Below, one piece after another: positions 54,845 to 63,810 of a stretch of DNA of 64,000 bases. The notes beneath the pieces were generated by a model, which saw only the letters and a list, made by a program, of their open reading frames with translations, did no database searches and was not told where the DNA came from. A program made the translations under genes and the position numbers. Position 1 is the first letter of the stretch; each line of letters begins with the position of its first letter. Source of the stretch: Sandaracinobacteroides saxicola (GTDB taxonomy: Bacteria; Pseudomonadota; Alphaproteobacteria; Sphingomonadales; Sphingomonadaceae); NCBI RefSeq assembly GCF_014117445.1, contig NZ_CP059851.1:2542001-2606000 (forward strand), written 5' to 3'.

Positions 54845-55240
54845 ATGCGAACCCTCATCCTGGCGACCCTCATCGTCGCCACACCCGCCACCGCGCAAAA
54901 GCCGGCAAACTGGTTCGGCACCTGGGCCAACCCGTCGAAATCGGTGCAGATGCAATCGAAGCCCTGCGGCAAGGACATCTGCGGCGTGGTGGTCTATGCC
55001 AATGAAAAGGCAAAGGCCGATGCCGCCAAGGGTGGCACCCCGAACCTCATCGGCATGAACCTGCTCTCCGGCTTCCAGCGCACCGGCCCCACCAGCTGGA
55101 GCGGCAAGGTCTTCGTTCCCGACATCAACCGCACCGTCAGCGGCACGGTGGAACTCACCAGCCCGCGCACCATCGAAGTCAAGGGCTGCATTCTCGGCAA
55201 TATCGCCTGCAAGGCACAGATTTGGACTCGCGTGAAATAG
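54845..55240 (+). CDS. DUF2147 exported protein
   Basis: 131 residues: signal peptide (MRTLILATLIVATPATAQ), then the DUF2147 pattern WFGTWANPSKSVQM, CGKDICGVVVYA, NLIGMNLLSGFQRTGPTSWSG and a C-terminal cysteine pair in KGCILGNIACKAQIWTRV. Periplasmic, function unknown. It begins 21 nt after the SDR and may be on the same transcript. Confidence 0.87.
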   Translation: MRTLILATLIVATPATAQKPANWFGTWANPSKSVQMQSKPCGKDICGVVVYANEKAKADAAKGGTPNLIGMNLLSGFQRTGPTSWSGKVFVPDINRTVSGTVELTSPRTIEVKGCILGNIACKAQIWTRVK

Positions 55241-55282
55241 GCTTTTGCCCTATGGGCGGCGCGGCATCAGATGGAGGCTTGC

Positions 55283-55567
55283 GTGATCAAGGCATTGATG
55301 GGTTCGGCGTTTCTGCTCATGGCGGCTGCGGTGTCGGCGCAGTCCGCGACAACAGCCACCGCAGCGCAGTCGGCCACCACCACCCAGGCGGCGCCTGCCG
55401 CCAAGGACCCGACCATCTGCAAGCGCACCGAAACCACCGGCACCCGCCTGGGCACCAAGCGCATCTGCAAGCTGAAGTCGGAATGGGACGCCGAAGCCCG
55501 GCTGGCGCAGCAGCAGTTCGGCCGCGCCGTCGATGCCGGTAACATCGGCCAGCCCCGCGGCAACTGA
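55283..55567 (+). CDS. Small exported hypothetical protein (Sphingomonad type)
   Basis: 94 residues. The GTG at 55283 is 6 nt after a GGAGG site, so I prefer it over the ATG at 55271. A signal peptide (MGSAFLLMAAAVSAQ) is followed by an Ala/Thr/Gln-rich linker and the conserved-looking ICKRTETTGTRLGTKRICKL with two cysteines, then KSEWDAEARLAQQQF. Proteins with this CxxxxxxGSRL-like pattern are frequent in Sphingomonadales; function unknown. Confidence 0.7.
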   Translation: MIKALMGSAFLLMAAAVSAQSATTATAAQSATTTQAAPAAKDPTICKRTETTGTRLGTKRICKLKSEWDAEARLAQQQFGRAVDAGNIGQPRGN

Positions 55568-55586
55568 TCGAAACCGTTCCAACGGT

Positions 55587-55618
55587 CAGGCCGACGGGGT
55601 TGCAGCCCCATCGGCCTG
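55587..55618. terminator. Bidirectional terminator hairpin between convergent genes
   Basis: CAGGCCGACGGGG and CCCCATCGGCCTG form a 13-position stem with one mismatch around a 6-nt loop. It lies between the stops of two convergent genes (55567 and 55635). Confidence 0.7.
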
Positions 55619-55634
55619 ATTGTCCCGTCTCCGC

Positions 55635-56351
55635 TCAGCCGAAGACCTCGTCGGCGAAGAACGCCTTCATCGCCGCCCAGCTGCGCGCATCCGTCGGCGC
55701 ATGATAGATGATGCCCGGCATCAGGCTGCCGTCCGCTTCCCTGTTGGTGAAGCTGTGCATCGCCCCGGTATAGGCGATGGTCTGGCAATCCGCTTTCGCC
55801 TCCCGCATTTCCGCCAGAAAGCCGCTCAGCTCGTCCGCCGGCACCAGCGGATCGTCGGCGCCATGGCATACCAGGATCTTCGCCGTCACACCCCCCGACG
55901 TCGACGGCCCCGGTGACCCCAGCGCGCCGTGGAAGCTCACCACACCCAGCACATCCGCGCGGCCCGACCGCGCCAGTTCCAGCACGGTCGATCCGCCAAA
56001 GCAGAAACCGATGGCGCCGATCCGCCCATCGCACGCCGGATGCGCTTTCAGCGCGTCCACCGCCGCCCCCGCCCGCGCCCGCAGCCGATCGGGGTTGGCC
56101 CGAAAATCCCCGATGATGGCAAAGGCTTCCGGCGGATTGGCGGGGATTTTCCTGTCGCCGAAGATATCCGCCGCCAGCGCGACATAGCCCAGCGCCGCCA
56201 GCTTCTCCGCCCGCTCCATCGCATGCGCGCCCAACCCCCAGGCCTCATGCACCACCACCACGCCCGGAAACGGGCCGTCGCCATCGGGCACCGCCAGATG
56301 TCCGATGCAGGTCTGGTCGCCATCATGATAGACAAGGTCTTCAATCTTCAT
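55635..56351 (-). CDS. Dienelactone hydrolase family protein
   Basis: 238 residues, alpha/beta hydrolase. The nucleophile elbow GFCFGGS carries cysteine (DLH type). The Asp is in CHGADDPLVPADE and the His in YTGAMHSFTN. Substrate unknown. Its start lies inside the MgtC gene end (11-nt overlap). Confidence 0.9.
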   Translation of the reverse strand: MKIEDLVYHDGDQTCIGHLAVPDGDGPFPGVVVVHEAWGLGAHAMERAEKLAALGYVALAADIFGDRKIPANPPEAFAIIGDFRANPDRLRARAGAAVDALKAHPACDGRIGAIGFCFGGSTVLELARSGRADVLGVVSFHGALGSPGPSTSGGVTAKILVCHGADDPLVPADELSGFLAEMREAKADCQTIAYTGAMHSFTNREADGSLMPGIIYHAPTDARSWAAMKAFFADEVFG

Positions 56352-56790
56352 CGCCAGTCTCCCGTTTCAACGCGGCGCGCAGCCGCTTTTCCAGTCGCCC
56401 ACCAAACAGCAGGACGGCAAAGGTCAGAACCACGGCGCTTGCCACCGTCCACCACAGGCCATAGCCCACCGCCATTCCCAACGCCGCCGTCAGCCAGATC
56501 GCCGCCGCCGTCGTCAACCCATGAACATGCTGGCCGGCGGGATCGCGCAGGATCACGCCAGCCCCCAGAAAGCCGATGCCGGTGACAACGCCCTGCACCA
56601 CGCGGCTGATCGCATCATGCCCGCCGCCGGCATCGATCACCATCAGCGTCAGCAGCGCCGACGCCAACCCCACCAGGCCCAGGGTGCGCACCCCGGTCGG
56701 CTTGCCGTGCAGGTCCCGGTTCAGCCCGACCGCCGCGCCCACCAGCGTCGCGACCAGCAGCCGCAACGCCGATTCCAGTTCCCACATCAT
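56341..56790 (-). CDS. MgtC/SapB family membrane protein
   Basis: 149 residues with four membrane helices and the family signatures LVGAAVGLNRDLHGKPTGVRTLGLV in parts and GFLGAGVIL. MgtC proteins are inner-membrane modulators linked to low-magnesium or acid adaptation. ATGA overlap with the upstream peroxiredoxin. Confidence 0.9.
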   Translation of the reverse strand: MMWELESALRLLVATLVGAAVGLNRDLHGKPTGVRTLGLVGLASALLTLMVIDAGGGHDAISRVVQGVVTGIGFLGAGVILRDPAGQHVHGLTTAAAIWLTAALGMAVGYGLWWTVASAVVLTFAVLLFGGRLEKRLRAALKRETGDED

Positions 56791-57278
56791 GCCGCGGTCA
56801 ATTGTCCCAGCAGATGTTCGGCGCTGGACACGCGGAACGCGCCCGGCTCCTCGACATTCACCTCGGCCGCCACGCCATCCTTCACCAGGATGCTGAAGCG
56901 CTGTGCGCGCTTGCCCATGCCGAACCGGCTGCCATCCATGGTCAGCCCCAGCGCTTCGGCGAAATCGCCATTGCCGTCGGCCAGCATCGTCACCTTGTCG
57001 TCCGTCCCCGCGCTCTTGCCCCAGGCGCCCATCACGAACACGTCGTTCACGCTGATGCAGGCGATCTCGTCGACGCCCTTGGCCCGCAGCTCGTCGGCCT
57101 TTTCGATGAACCCCGGCAGATGCTTCGCCGAACAGGTCGGCGTGAAGGCGCCCGGCACCGCGAACAGCGCCACGGTGCGCCTGGCGAACAGTTCTTTGGT
57201 GCTCACCGGCGCCGGGCCATCGGCCGTCATCTTCATCAGCACCGCCTCGGGAAGCGTATCACCCACCTTGATCGTCAT
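56787..57278 (-). CDS. Peroxiredoxin of the Prx5 (redoxin) group
   Basis: 163 residues. The peroxidatic cysteine is in FAVPGAFTPTCSAKHLPGF (about residue 48). IACISVNDVFVMGAWGK and the C-terminal NVEEPGAFRVSSAEHLL fit Prx5. It reduces peroxides in the cytosol. It is the first gene of the group Prx-MgtC-dienelactone hydrolase. Confidence 0.93.
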   Translation of the reverse strand: MTIKVGDTLPEAVLMKMTADGPAPVSTKELFARRTVALFAVPGAFTPTCSAKHLPGFIEKADELRAKGVDEIACISVNDVFVMGAWGKSAGTDDKVTMLADGNGDFAEALGLTMDGSRFGMGKRAQRFSILVKDGVAAEVNVEEPGAFRVSSAEHLLGQLTAA

Positions 57279-57349
57279 CGCTCACTCTCCTTTGCGCGCC
57301 TGTTACCGCGCGCCTTCCGCAGCGTCTATCCTAACGCTATGACAGGGCG

Positions 57350-57913
57350 ATGGATGCGGCACCCCCCTATCTTTCCGGCCAGTTCCTCCTCGCCATGCCC
57401 GGGATGGGCGATCCCCGCTTCGCCGGCAGCGTCATCGCCATGTGCGTGCACGATCCCGCCGGCGCGCTCGGCCTCTGCCTGCACCAGGCAAACCGCGAAT
57501 TGACCGTGCCCGAACTGATGCGCCAGCTGGAGATCGACCCCGGCGGCACCCCCGAAGTCCGCGTCCTCGTCGGCGGGCCGGTCGAACCCGGCCGCGGCTT
57601 CGTGCTCCATTCCACCGACTATGCCGGGCAGGACACCCGCTTCGTCGGCAACCGCTGGGCCCTGACCGGCACGCTCGATGTGCTGAAGGCCATTGCCGGC
57701 GGCGAAGGTCCGGCGAAATGGCTGGTCGCCCTCGGCTATGCCGGCTGGGGCCCGGGCCAGCTGGAGGACGAACTCGGCCAGCACGGCTGGCATGTCCACC
57801 CGGGAGAGGACACGCTGCTGTGGAACTGCCGCGCCGAACGCCGCTGGACCGAAGCCTGGGGCCTCACCGGCATCGACCTCCGCCACCTCTCCGCCAGCGC
57901 CGGGAGAGCCTGA
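57350..57913 (+). CDS. YqgE/AlgH family protein
   Basis: 187 residues: SGQFLLAMPGMGDPRFAGSVIAMCVHD at the N-terminus in parts, VLVGGPVEPGRGFVLHS, and ALGYAGWGPGQLEDELGQHGWH, the family hallmarks. Function is not established. Divergent from the peroxiredoxin gene; it converges on rpoN. Confidence 0.93.
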   Translation: MDAAPPYLSGQFLLAMPGMGDPRFAGSVIAMCVHDPAGALGLCLHQANRELTVPELMRQLEIDPGGTPEVRVLVGGPVEPGRGFVLHSTDYAGQDTRFVGNRWALTGTLDVLKAIAGGEGPAKWLVALGYAGWGPGQLEDELGQHGWHVHPGEDTLLWNCRAERRWTEAWGLTGIDLRHLSASAGRA

Positions 57914-58014
57914 TTTCTTGACCGGCTGGCGCCGGAGAAAGGCGGCGCACTCGCGCCGGCGCCCGGTCGGGCTTGCCGCCTGCGGCGGGTCTGATTTCGC
58001 TGCTATGGTTGCGC

Positions 58015-59454
58015 CTAAGCAGCTTTCACCAGCGCCCGCCGCCGCCGGTCGAAACTGGTCGCGATTCCCAGCGCCTCGCGATATTTCGTCACCGTCCGCC
58101 GCGCCAGGTCGAACCCCTCGCCGCGCAGCAACTCCACCAGCTTGTCGTCGGACAGCGGCCGCATCGGATCCTCGCCCGCGATGATGTCGCGCACCCGCGC
58201 CCGCACCGCTTCCGCGCTCGCCTCGCCGCCCTCGCTCGGCACCGCGTTGGTGAAGAAATATTTCATCTCGAACAGCCCGCGCGCGCAGCTCAGATATTTG
58301 TTGCTGGTCACCCGGCTCACCGTCGATTCGTGCATCTCGATCGCATCGGCGATCATCCGCAGCGTCAGCGGCTTCATGTGCGCCACCCCGCGCTCGAAAA
58401 ACCCCTCCTGCTGCCGCACCAGTTCGGTCGCCACTTTCAGGATGGTCTGCGCCCGCTGGTCCAGCGCCCGCATCAGCCACCCGGCCTGCGCCGAACATTC
58501 CTCCACGAACGCCCGCTCCGCCTTCCCCCCCCGGCTCACCAGCTCGGCGGCATAGCTGCGGTTGACGATCAGCCGCGGCAGCGTGCCGTTGTTCAGCTCC
58601 ACCTGCCAGCCCTTCGCCGTCCGCGCGATGAACACGTCCGGCACCACCGAGGCGATGCGCCCGCCGCCATAGAGCATCCCCGGCCGCGGGTTATAGCCCC
58701 GCAGCTCGCGCAGCATGTCCGCCAGATCCTCCGCATCCACCCGGCACAGCCGCCGCAGCGAGGCCAGGTCGCCCCGCGCCACCAGCTCCAGATTGTCGAT
58801 CAGCGCCGCCATGCACGGGTCATAGCGATCCGCCTCCCGCGCCTGGATCGCCAGGCACTCCGCCAGGTTGCGCGCGCCCACCCCCGTCGGCTCGAACCCC
58901 TGGATCACCTTCAGCACCGCTGCCACCTCGGCGACCGCCACCCCCAGCCGCTCGGCAACCTCCTCCAGCGTGCCGGTCAGATAGCCGCTGTCGTCGATCA
59001 GGTCGATCAGATGCGTGGCGATCATCAGCGGCGCCCCGCTCAGCACCGCGCCCGCCTGCTGCTGCAACACCTCCGCCAGCGTCGCCGGCTCGGCGGCGAA
59101 ACTGTCGAAATCCACCTCCTCGCCCGCCTCCCCGCCACCGCTGTCCCCGGCGCAGTCATGGTGGAACCGCTCCTCCACCAGGTCCACGTCCAGGCTGCCC
59201 GCCGCCTGCGCCTCGCTCTGCGCCACCAGCTGGTCGGTCAGCTCGATCTCCGACGCATCGGGCGTCACCGACACCTCGACCGGTTCCGACGGCTCCTCCG
59301 CCAGCTCCAGCAGCGGATTCTTCTCCAGCTCCTCCTCGATATGCGCCGACAGCTCCATGTTGGACAGCGTCAGCAGGCGGATGGCGGCCTGCAACTGCGG
59401 GGTGATGACCAGCTGCTGCGTCTGCCGCAGGTCAAGGCGAGGTCCCAGCGCCAT
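58015..59454 (-). CDS. rpoN: RNA polymerase sigma-54 factor
   Basis: 479 residues. Region I (LDLRQTQQLVITPQLQAAIRLL and SNMELSAHIEEELEKNPLLEL), an acidic region II, the core-binding region (IQGFEPTGVGARNLAECLAIQ), the HTH (STVSRVTSNKYLSC) and the RpoN box ARRTVTKYREALGI are all present. It directs nitrogen and often flagellar transcription together with enhancer-binding proteins. A matching promoter lies before glnB in this window. It starts 3 nt after lptB. Confidence 0.97.
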   Translation of the reverse strand: MALGPRLDLRQTQQLVITPQLQAAIRLLTLSNMELSAHIEEELEKNPLLELAEEPSEPVEVSVTPDASEIELTDQLVAQSEAQAAGSLDVDLVEERFHHDCAGDSGGGEAGEEVDFDSFAAEPATLAEVLQQQAGAVLSGAPLMIATHLIDLIDDSGYLTGTLEEVAERLGVAVAEVAAVLKVIQGFEPTGVGARNLAECLAIQAREADRYDPCMAALIDNLELVARGDLASLRRLCRVDAEDLADMLRELRGYNPRPGMLYGGGRIASVVPDVFIARTAKGWQVELNNGTLPRLIVNRSYAAELVSRGGKAERAFVEECSAQAGWLMRALDQRAQTILKVATELVRQQEGFFERGVAHMKPLTLRMIADAIEMHESTVSRVTSNKYLSCARGLFEMKYFFTNAVPSEGGEASAEAVRARVRDIIAGEDPMRPLSDDKLVELLRGEGFDLARRTVTKYREALGIATSFDRRRRALVKAA

Positions 59455-59457
59455 AAG

Positions 59458-60207
59458 CTACAGCGTGAAGCCTTCGCCCAGATAGACGCGGCGCACCGTC
59501 TCGTCCTGCACCAGCGCCTCGGGCGTCCCCTCGAACAGCACCCGCCCGTCATAGATGATGCAGGCGCGATCGACGATCTCCAGCGTCTCGCGCACATTAT
59601 GGTCGGTGATCAGCACGCCGATGTCGCGGTCGCGCAGCTGCCGCACCAGCGTGCGGATGTCGCTGATGCTGATCGGATCGATGCCCGCGAACGGTTCGTC
59701 CAGCAGCATGATCGAGGGGCTGGCCGCCAGCGCCCGCGCGATTTCCACCCGCCGCCGCTCCCCGCCGGACAGCGCCATCGCCGGCGCGTCCCGCAGCCGC
59801 GCGATGTTGAACTCGCCCAGCAGCTCCTCCAGCCGCGCGGACCGCGCCGCCGCGTCCGGCTCCGCCACCTCCAGCACCGCGCTGATATTGTCCGCCACGT
59901 TCAGCCCGCGGAAAATCGAGGTTTCCTGCGGCAGATAGCCCAGCCCCAGCGCCGCCCGCCGGTACATCGGCAGCGTCGTGATATCCACCCCGTCCAGCAG
60001 GATGCGCCCCTGGTCCGGCGCCGCCAGCCCCATGATCGAATAGAAACAGGTGGTCTTCCCCGCCCCGTTCGGCCCCAGCAGCCCCACCACCTCGCCGCGG
60101 TTCACCGACAGCGAGACATCGCGCAACACCACCCGGCTGTCATATTTTTTGCCAATCGAAACAACGGCCAAGCCGCGAGTCACCGCCGGCGCTTCGTCCC
60201 GCTCCAT
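59458..60207 (-). CDS. lptB: LPS export ABC transporter ATPase
   Basis: 249 residues: Walker A GPNGAGKT (45-52), Q-loop LGYLPQETSIFRGL, signature LSGGERRRVEIARAL, Walker B SIMLLDEPFAGID, then DHNVRETLEIVDRACII. The LPQE/TSIF and GLNVADNI features are LptB-specific. It powers LPS transport with LptFG. A GTG at 60225 is an alternative start. In many relatives lptC and lptA precede it; here there is a repeat-rich gap instead. Confidence 0.95.
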   Translation of the reverse strand: MERDEAPAVTRGLAVVSIGKKYDSRVVLRDVSLSVNRGEVVGLLGPNGAGKTTCFYSIMGLAAPDQGRILLDGVDITTLPMYRRAALGLGYLPQETSIFRGLNVADNISAVLEVAEPDAAARSARLEELLGEFNIARLRDAPAMALSGGERRRVEIARALAASPSIMLLDEPFAGIDPISISDIRTLVRQLRDRDIGVLITDHNVRETLEIVDRACIIYDGRVLFEGTPEALVQDETVRRVYLGEGFTL

Positions 60208-60456
60208 GATCTCGACCCCGCTCACCGTCCGCCCGCCCTCACTTGGCTTGATTCTTGCTGGCGAACGTAGCCGGGGGGCGCGACGCGAGCAAGGGGCGGA
60301 TGAAGTTAACAGTGTCGGTTGCGCGCGCACCGCCACGCGCCTGCCCCAGAATAAAGGGGTGGGCACGAGACCCAGCCAGATATGCGCGGTGGGCAGGAGC
60401 CTCCGGCGAGCAACAATGCCCGCGCCAACACCCCATCGTCCCACACACTCGCCGTC

Positions 60457-60477
60457 ATGCTGAACTTGGTTCAGCAT
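60457..60477. repeat. Short palindromic element
   Basis: ATGCTGAAC (60457-60465) and GTTCAGCAT (60469-60477) form a perfect 9-bp hairpin with a 3-nt loop, within CCGTCATGCTGAACTTGG-type sequence that resembles short dispersed palindromes of alphaproteobacteria. Confidence 0.5.
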
Positions 60478-60525
60478 CCATCGTCCCGCCACCACCCCAC
60501 GTGGCGCAAAAACCAGCCATTTCCG

Positions 60526-60686
60526 CCAACCCCTTGATTCAGAATGTCACTTTTTTCGACGAACCTTCCATAATCCTACAGACCCTGCGCGGCCAAGCCG
60601 CGCGAAACGGGCAGCGGCGCGGGCGGGGAGAAAGCGAAAAGAAGGAAAGGAAAAAAGAAAAAGCGCGGCAAAGCCGCGCTGTCGGA
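60526..60686 (+). repeat. Compound dispersed repeat, copy B (both modules contiguous)
   Basis: The left module 60526-60584 matches 43651-43709; the right module 60585-60686 matches 43871-43964. The right module contains a polypurine run and a perfect palindrome AGCGCGGC-AAA-GCCGCGCT (60662-60680). In this copy the modules are adjacent, so it looks like the undisrupted form. Confidence 0.85.
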
Positions 60687-60691
60687 CGAGT

Positions 60692-60720
60692 CGATTTTCA
60701 GGGGCCAACCCTGAAAATCG
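60692..60720. terminator. Strong hairpin CGATTTTCAGGG/CCCTGAAAATCG
   Basis: A perfect 12-bp stem (60692-60703 with 60709-60720) around the loop GCCAA. It may act as a second terminator for the glnBA transcript or belong to the repeat. Confidence 0.5.
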
Positions 60721-60756
60721 CTCGCCGGCCAAGTGCTTCGCGAGTCTGCGCCCTTC

Positions 60757-60779
60757 AGAAAATCGCTTCGCAATTTTCT
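60757..60779 (-). terminator. Probable glnA terminator
   Basis: AGAAAAT (60757-60763) and ATTTTCT (60773-60779) form a stem with a GC-containing loop, located 16 nt downstream of the glnA stop on the minus strand. Confidence 0.5.
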
Positions 60780-60794
60780 TCCAGGCCACAGCCG

Positions 60795-62207
60795 CTACGC
60801 ACTGTAATACATATCAAACTCCACCGGGCTCGGCGTCATCTCCCACCGCGCCACCTCTTCCATCTTCAGTTCGATATAGCTGTCGATCTGGTCATCGGTG
60901 AACACACCGCCCTTGGTGAACACGGCACGTCCCTTGTCCAGCGCCGCCAGCGCCTCGCGCAGCGATCCGCACACCGTCGGCACCTTCTTCAGCTCCCGCG
61001 GCGGCAGGTCGTACAGGTTCTTGTCCATCGCCGCGCCCGGATGGATCTTGTTCTCGATCCCGTCCAGCCCCGCCATCAGCAATGCGCTGTACGCCAGATA
61101 GGGGTTCGCCGTCGCATCCGGGAAGCGTACCTCCACCCGCCGGCTCTTCGAACCCGTGCCATAGGGGATGCGGCAGCTCGCCGAGCGGTTGCGGCTGGAA
61201 TAGGCCAGCAACACCGGCGCCTCATAGCCGGGCACCAGCCGCTTGTAGCTGTTGGTGCTCGGGTTGGTGAAGGCGTTCAGCGCCTTGGCATGCTTGATGA
61301 TGCCGCCGATGAAGAACAGCGCCATCTCCGAAAGCCCGGCATAGCCCTCGCCGGCGAACAGCGGCTTCTTCCCGTCCCAGATGGACAGGTGCGTGTGCAT
61401 GCCGCTGCCATTGTCCTCCTTGATCGGCTTCGGCATGAAGGTCGCGGTCTTGCCATAGGCCTGCGCCACCATGTGCACGACATATTTGTAGATCTGCATG
61501 CGGTCGGCGGTCTGCACCAGCGTGCCGAACTCCAGCCCCAGCTCATGCTGCGCCGCCGCCACCTCATGGTGATGCTTGTCGCACGGCAGGCCCATCTCCA
61601 GCATGGTCGAAACCATCTCCGCCCGCAGGTCCTGCGCGCTGTCCACCGGCGCCACCGGGAAATAGCCGCCCTTGGCGCGCGGCCGGTGCCCCAGATTGCC
61701 TTCCTCATATTTGGTGCCGGTATTGGTCGGCAGCTCGATGTCGTCCAGGCTGTAATGGCCGCCGGCATAGCTCTGGCCGAACCGCACATCGTCGAACACG
61801 AAGAACTCCGCCTCCGGCCCCACATAGGCGGTGTCGCCGATCCCGCTCGCCTTCAGATAGGCCTCCGCCCGCTTCGCCGTGGAACGCGGATCGCGCGAAT
61901 AAAGCTCCCCGGTCGATGGTTCGACGATGTCGCAGAACAGGATCAGCATCGGCGTCGCGCTGAACGGGTCAACATAATGCGCATTGAGGTCGGGCTTCAG
62001 GATCATGTCGCTCTCGTTGATCGCCTTCCAGCCGGCGATCGAGGAGCCGTCGAACATGAAACCCTCGGTCAGATTGTCCTCGTCGACAACCCGCGTCGCC
62101 ATGGTCAGATGCTGCCACTTGCCGCGCGGATCGGTGAAGCGAAGGTCAACCCATTCGATCTCCTTCTCTTTCATCAGCTTCAGCACGTCGCTCGGTTTCG
62201 TTGCCAT
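60795..62207 (-). CDS. glnA: Glutamine synthetase type I
   Basis: 470 residues. Signatures: [19 protein letters not shown], the ATP site [18 protein letters not shown] in parts, [25 protein letters not shown] in parts, and the adenylylation tyrosine in [12 protein letters not shown]. It makes glutamine from glutamate and ammonia and is controlled by adenylylation through PII. It lies 35 nt after glnB, probably on one transcript from the sigma-54 promoter. Confidence 0.97.
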   Translation of the reverse strand: MATKPSDVLKLMKEKEIEWVDLRFTDPRGKWQHLTMATRVVDEDNLTEGFMFDGSSIAGWKAINESDMILKPDLNAHYVDPFSATPMLILFCDIVEPSTGELYSRDPRSTAKRAEAYLKASGIGDTAYVGPEAEFFVFDDVRFGQSYAGGHYSLDDIELPTNTGTKYEEGNLGHRPRAKGGYFPVAPVDSAQDLRAEMVSTMLEMGLPCDKHHHEVAAAQHELGLEFGTLVQTADRMQIYKYVVHMVAQAYGKTATFMPKPIKEDNGSGMHTHLSIWDGKKPLFAGEGYAGLSEMALFFIGGIIKHAKALNAFTNPSTNSYKRLVPGYEAPVLLAYSSRNRSASCRIPYGTGSKSRRVEVRFPDATANPYLAYSALLMAGLDGIENKIHPGAAMDKNLYDLPPRELKKVPTVCGSLREALAALDKGRAVFTKGGVFTDDQIDSYIELKMEEVARWEMTPSPVEFDMYYSA

Positions 62208-62242
62208 GGGTCTCGGTTCCTCTCGTTGTTTTATGAATGAAA

Positions 62243-62656
<414 letters not shown>

Positions 62657-62793
62657 TCAAGGCAAATCACCGCGGATCGCCCCGTCACCTGCCTGTTTCA
62701 CAAGCAAATGCCCAAATATCGCTCATTCGCGCGCACCAGAGGAACCGCAAGGCCCCCCGCGCCTTCCATAGGCTCCAGCAACGGAGCAACCCC

Positions 62794-63810
62794 ATGTCCA
62801 GCATTCCCCAGCCGAAACCCCTTCGCGATCAGGCGATCGTCATCACCGGCGCCTCCAGCGGCATCGGCATGGCCACTGCACTGGCCGCCGCCCAACAGGG
62901 GGCCAGGGTTGCCCTGTTCGCCCGCACCACCACCGCGCTCGATGAAGTCGCCCAACAGATCCGCGCCGCCGGCGGCATTGTCCTTGTCCGCAGCGGCGAC
63001 GTCGCCGACCGCGCCGCCCTCGAAGCGCTTGCCGAAGACACTTTTGCCGCCTTCGGTCGCATCGACACCTGGGTGAACAATGCCGGCGTTTCGATCTATG
63101 GCGCGATGGACCGGATCAGCGAAGCCGACCTGCGCCGCCTGTTCGACACCAACCTGTTCGGCGTCATCAACGGCAGCCTCGCCGCCCTGCCCCACCTCAA
63201 GGCCTCGGGCGGCACCCTCATCAACCTCGGCTCGCAACTCGCCGACATGGCCGTGCCCGTGCAGGGCTATTATGTCGCCTCGAAATTCGCGGTGAAGGGC
63301 TTCACCGACGCGCTGCGCCAGGAGCTGGAGCATGACCAGGCGCCGGTCGGCGTCACCCTCATCAAGCCCGCAGCCATCGGCACGCCCTTCCCCGACCACG
63401 CCAAAAACATCACCGGCCGCCGCGCCACCCTGCCCGCGCCCATCTATTCCCCGCACGATGTCGCCCGCACCATCCTCCACGCCGCGCAGACCCGCGTGCG
63501 CGACGCCTATGTCGGCGGTGCCGCCCCGGCATCGGTCGCCATGGGCCGGCTGTCGCCGAGGCTTGCCGACCTGTTCAGCGCGAAGGTCATGGCCGACACG
63601 ATGACCGGCGAAGCGGCCCCGCCGCCGCCGGACAACCTCCACCACGGCCAGTCCGACGCGCGCCTCTTTGGCAAGCACGAGGAAAAGCGCATCCGCCGCA
63701 GCAGCTATACGGCGATGCGCACCCGCCCGATGACCACCTTCGCCGTCGGCGCCATGGCGCTCGGCGCGCTGCTCATCGGTCTGCGCAAGCGTCAGACCGT
63801 GGTGGCATAA
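62794..63810 (+). CDS. SDR oxidoreductase with C-terminal membrane segment
   Basis: 338 residues. Classical SDR features are intact: TGASSGIGMATALAAAQQ, VNNAGVSIYG, Ser in LINLGSQLAD and YYVASK. A C-terminal extension ends with a hydrophobic helix (TTFAVGAMALGALLIGL) and a basic tail, suggesting membrane association. Substrate unknown. It is divergent from glnB and converges with the next SDR. Confidence 0.9.
   Translation: MSSIPQPKPLRDQAIVITGASSGIGMATALAAAQQGARVALFARTTTALDEVAQQIRAAGGIVLVRSGDVADRAALEALAEDTFAAFGRIDTWVNNAGVSIYGAMDRISEADLRRLFDTNLFGVINGSLAALPHLKASGGTLINLGSQLADMAVPVQGYYVASKFAVKGFTDALRQELEHDQAPVGVTLIKPAAIGTPFPDHAKNITGRRATLPAPIYSPHDVARTILHAAQTRVRDAYVGGAAPASVAMGRLSPRLADLFSAKVMADTMTGEAAPPPPDNLHHGQSDARLFGKHEEKRIRRSSYTAMRTRPMTTFAVGAMALGALLIGLRKRQTVVA

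Larger units (their letters stand above)
60226..60794. other. Repeat-rich intergenic region between lptB and glnA
   Basis: These 569 bases contain no gene I can support. They hold a small perfect hairpin ATGCTGAAC-TTG-GTTCAGCAT (60457-60477), compound repeat copy B (60526-60686), a 12-bp hairpin (60692-60720) and the glnA terminator (60757-60779). The 60239-60448 minus-strand frame ends near lptB but has no recognisable motif. Confidence 0.6.

Noticed and set aside
57914-58014. Small hairpin CCGCC-TGC-GGCGG as yqgE/rpoN terminator
   Set aside because: Only 5 bp in very GC-rich DNA with no T tract; not distinguishable from chance.
60255-62240. 661-codon plus-strand frame across the repeat region and glnA
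   Set aside because: It runs through repeats and antisense to glnA; the composition is Arg/His/Gln-rich as in other shadows.
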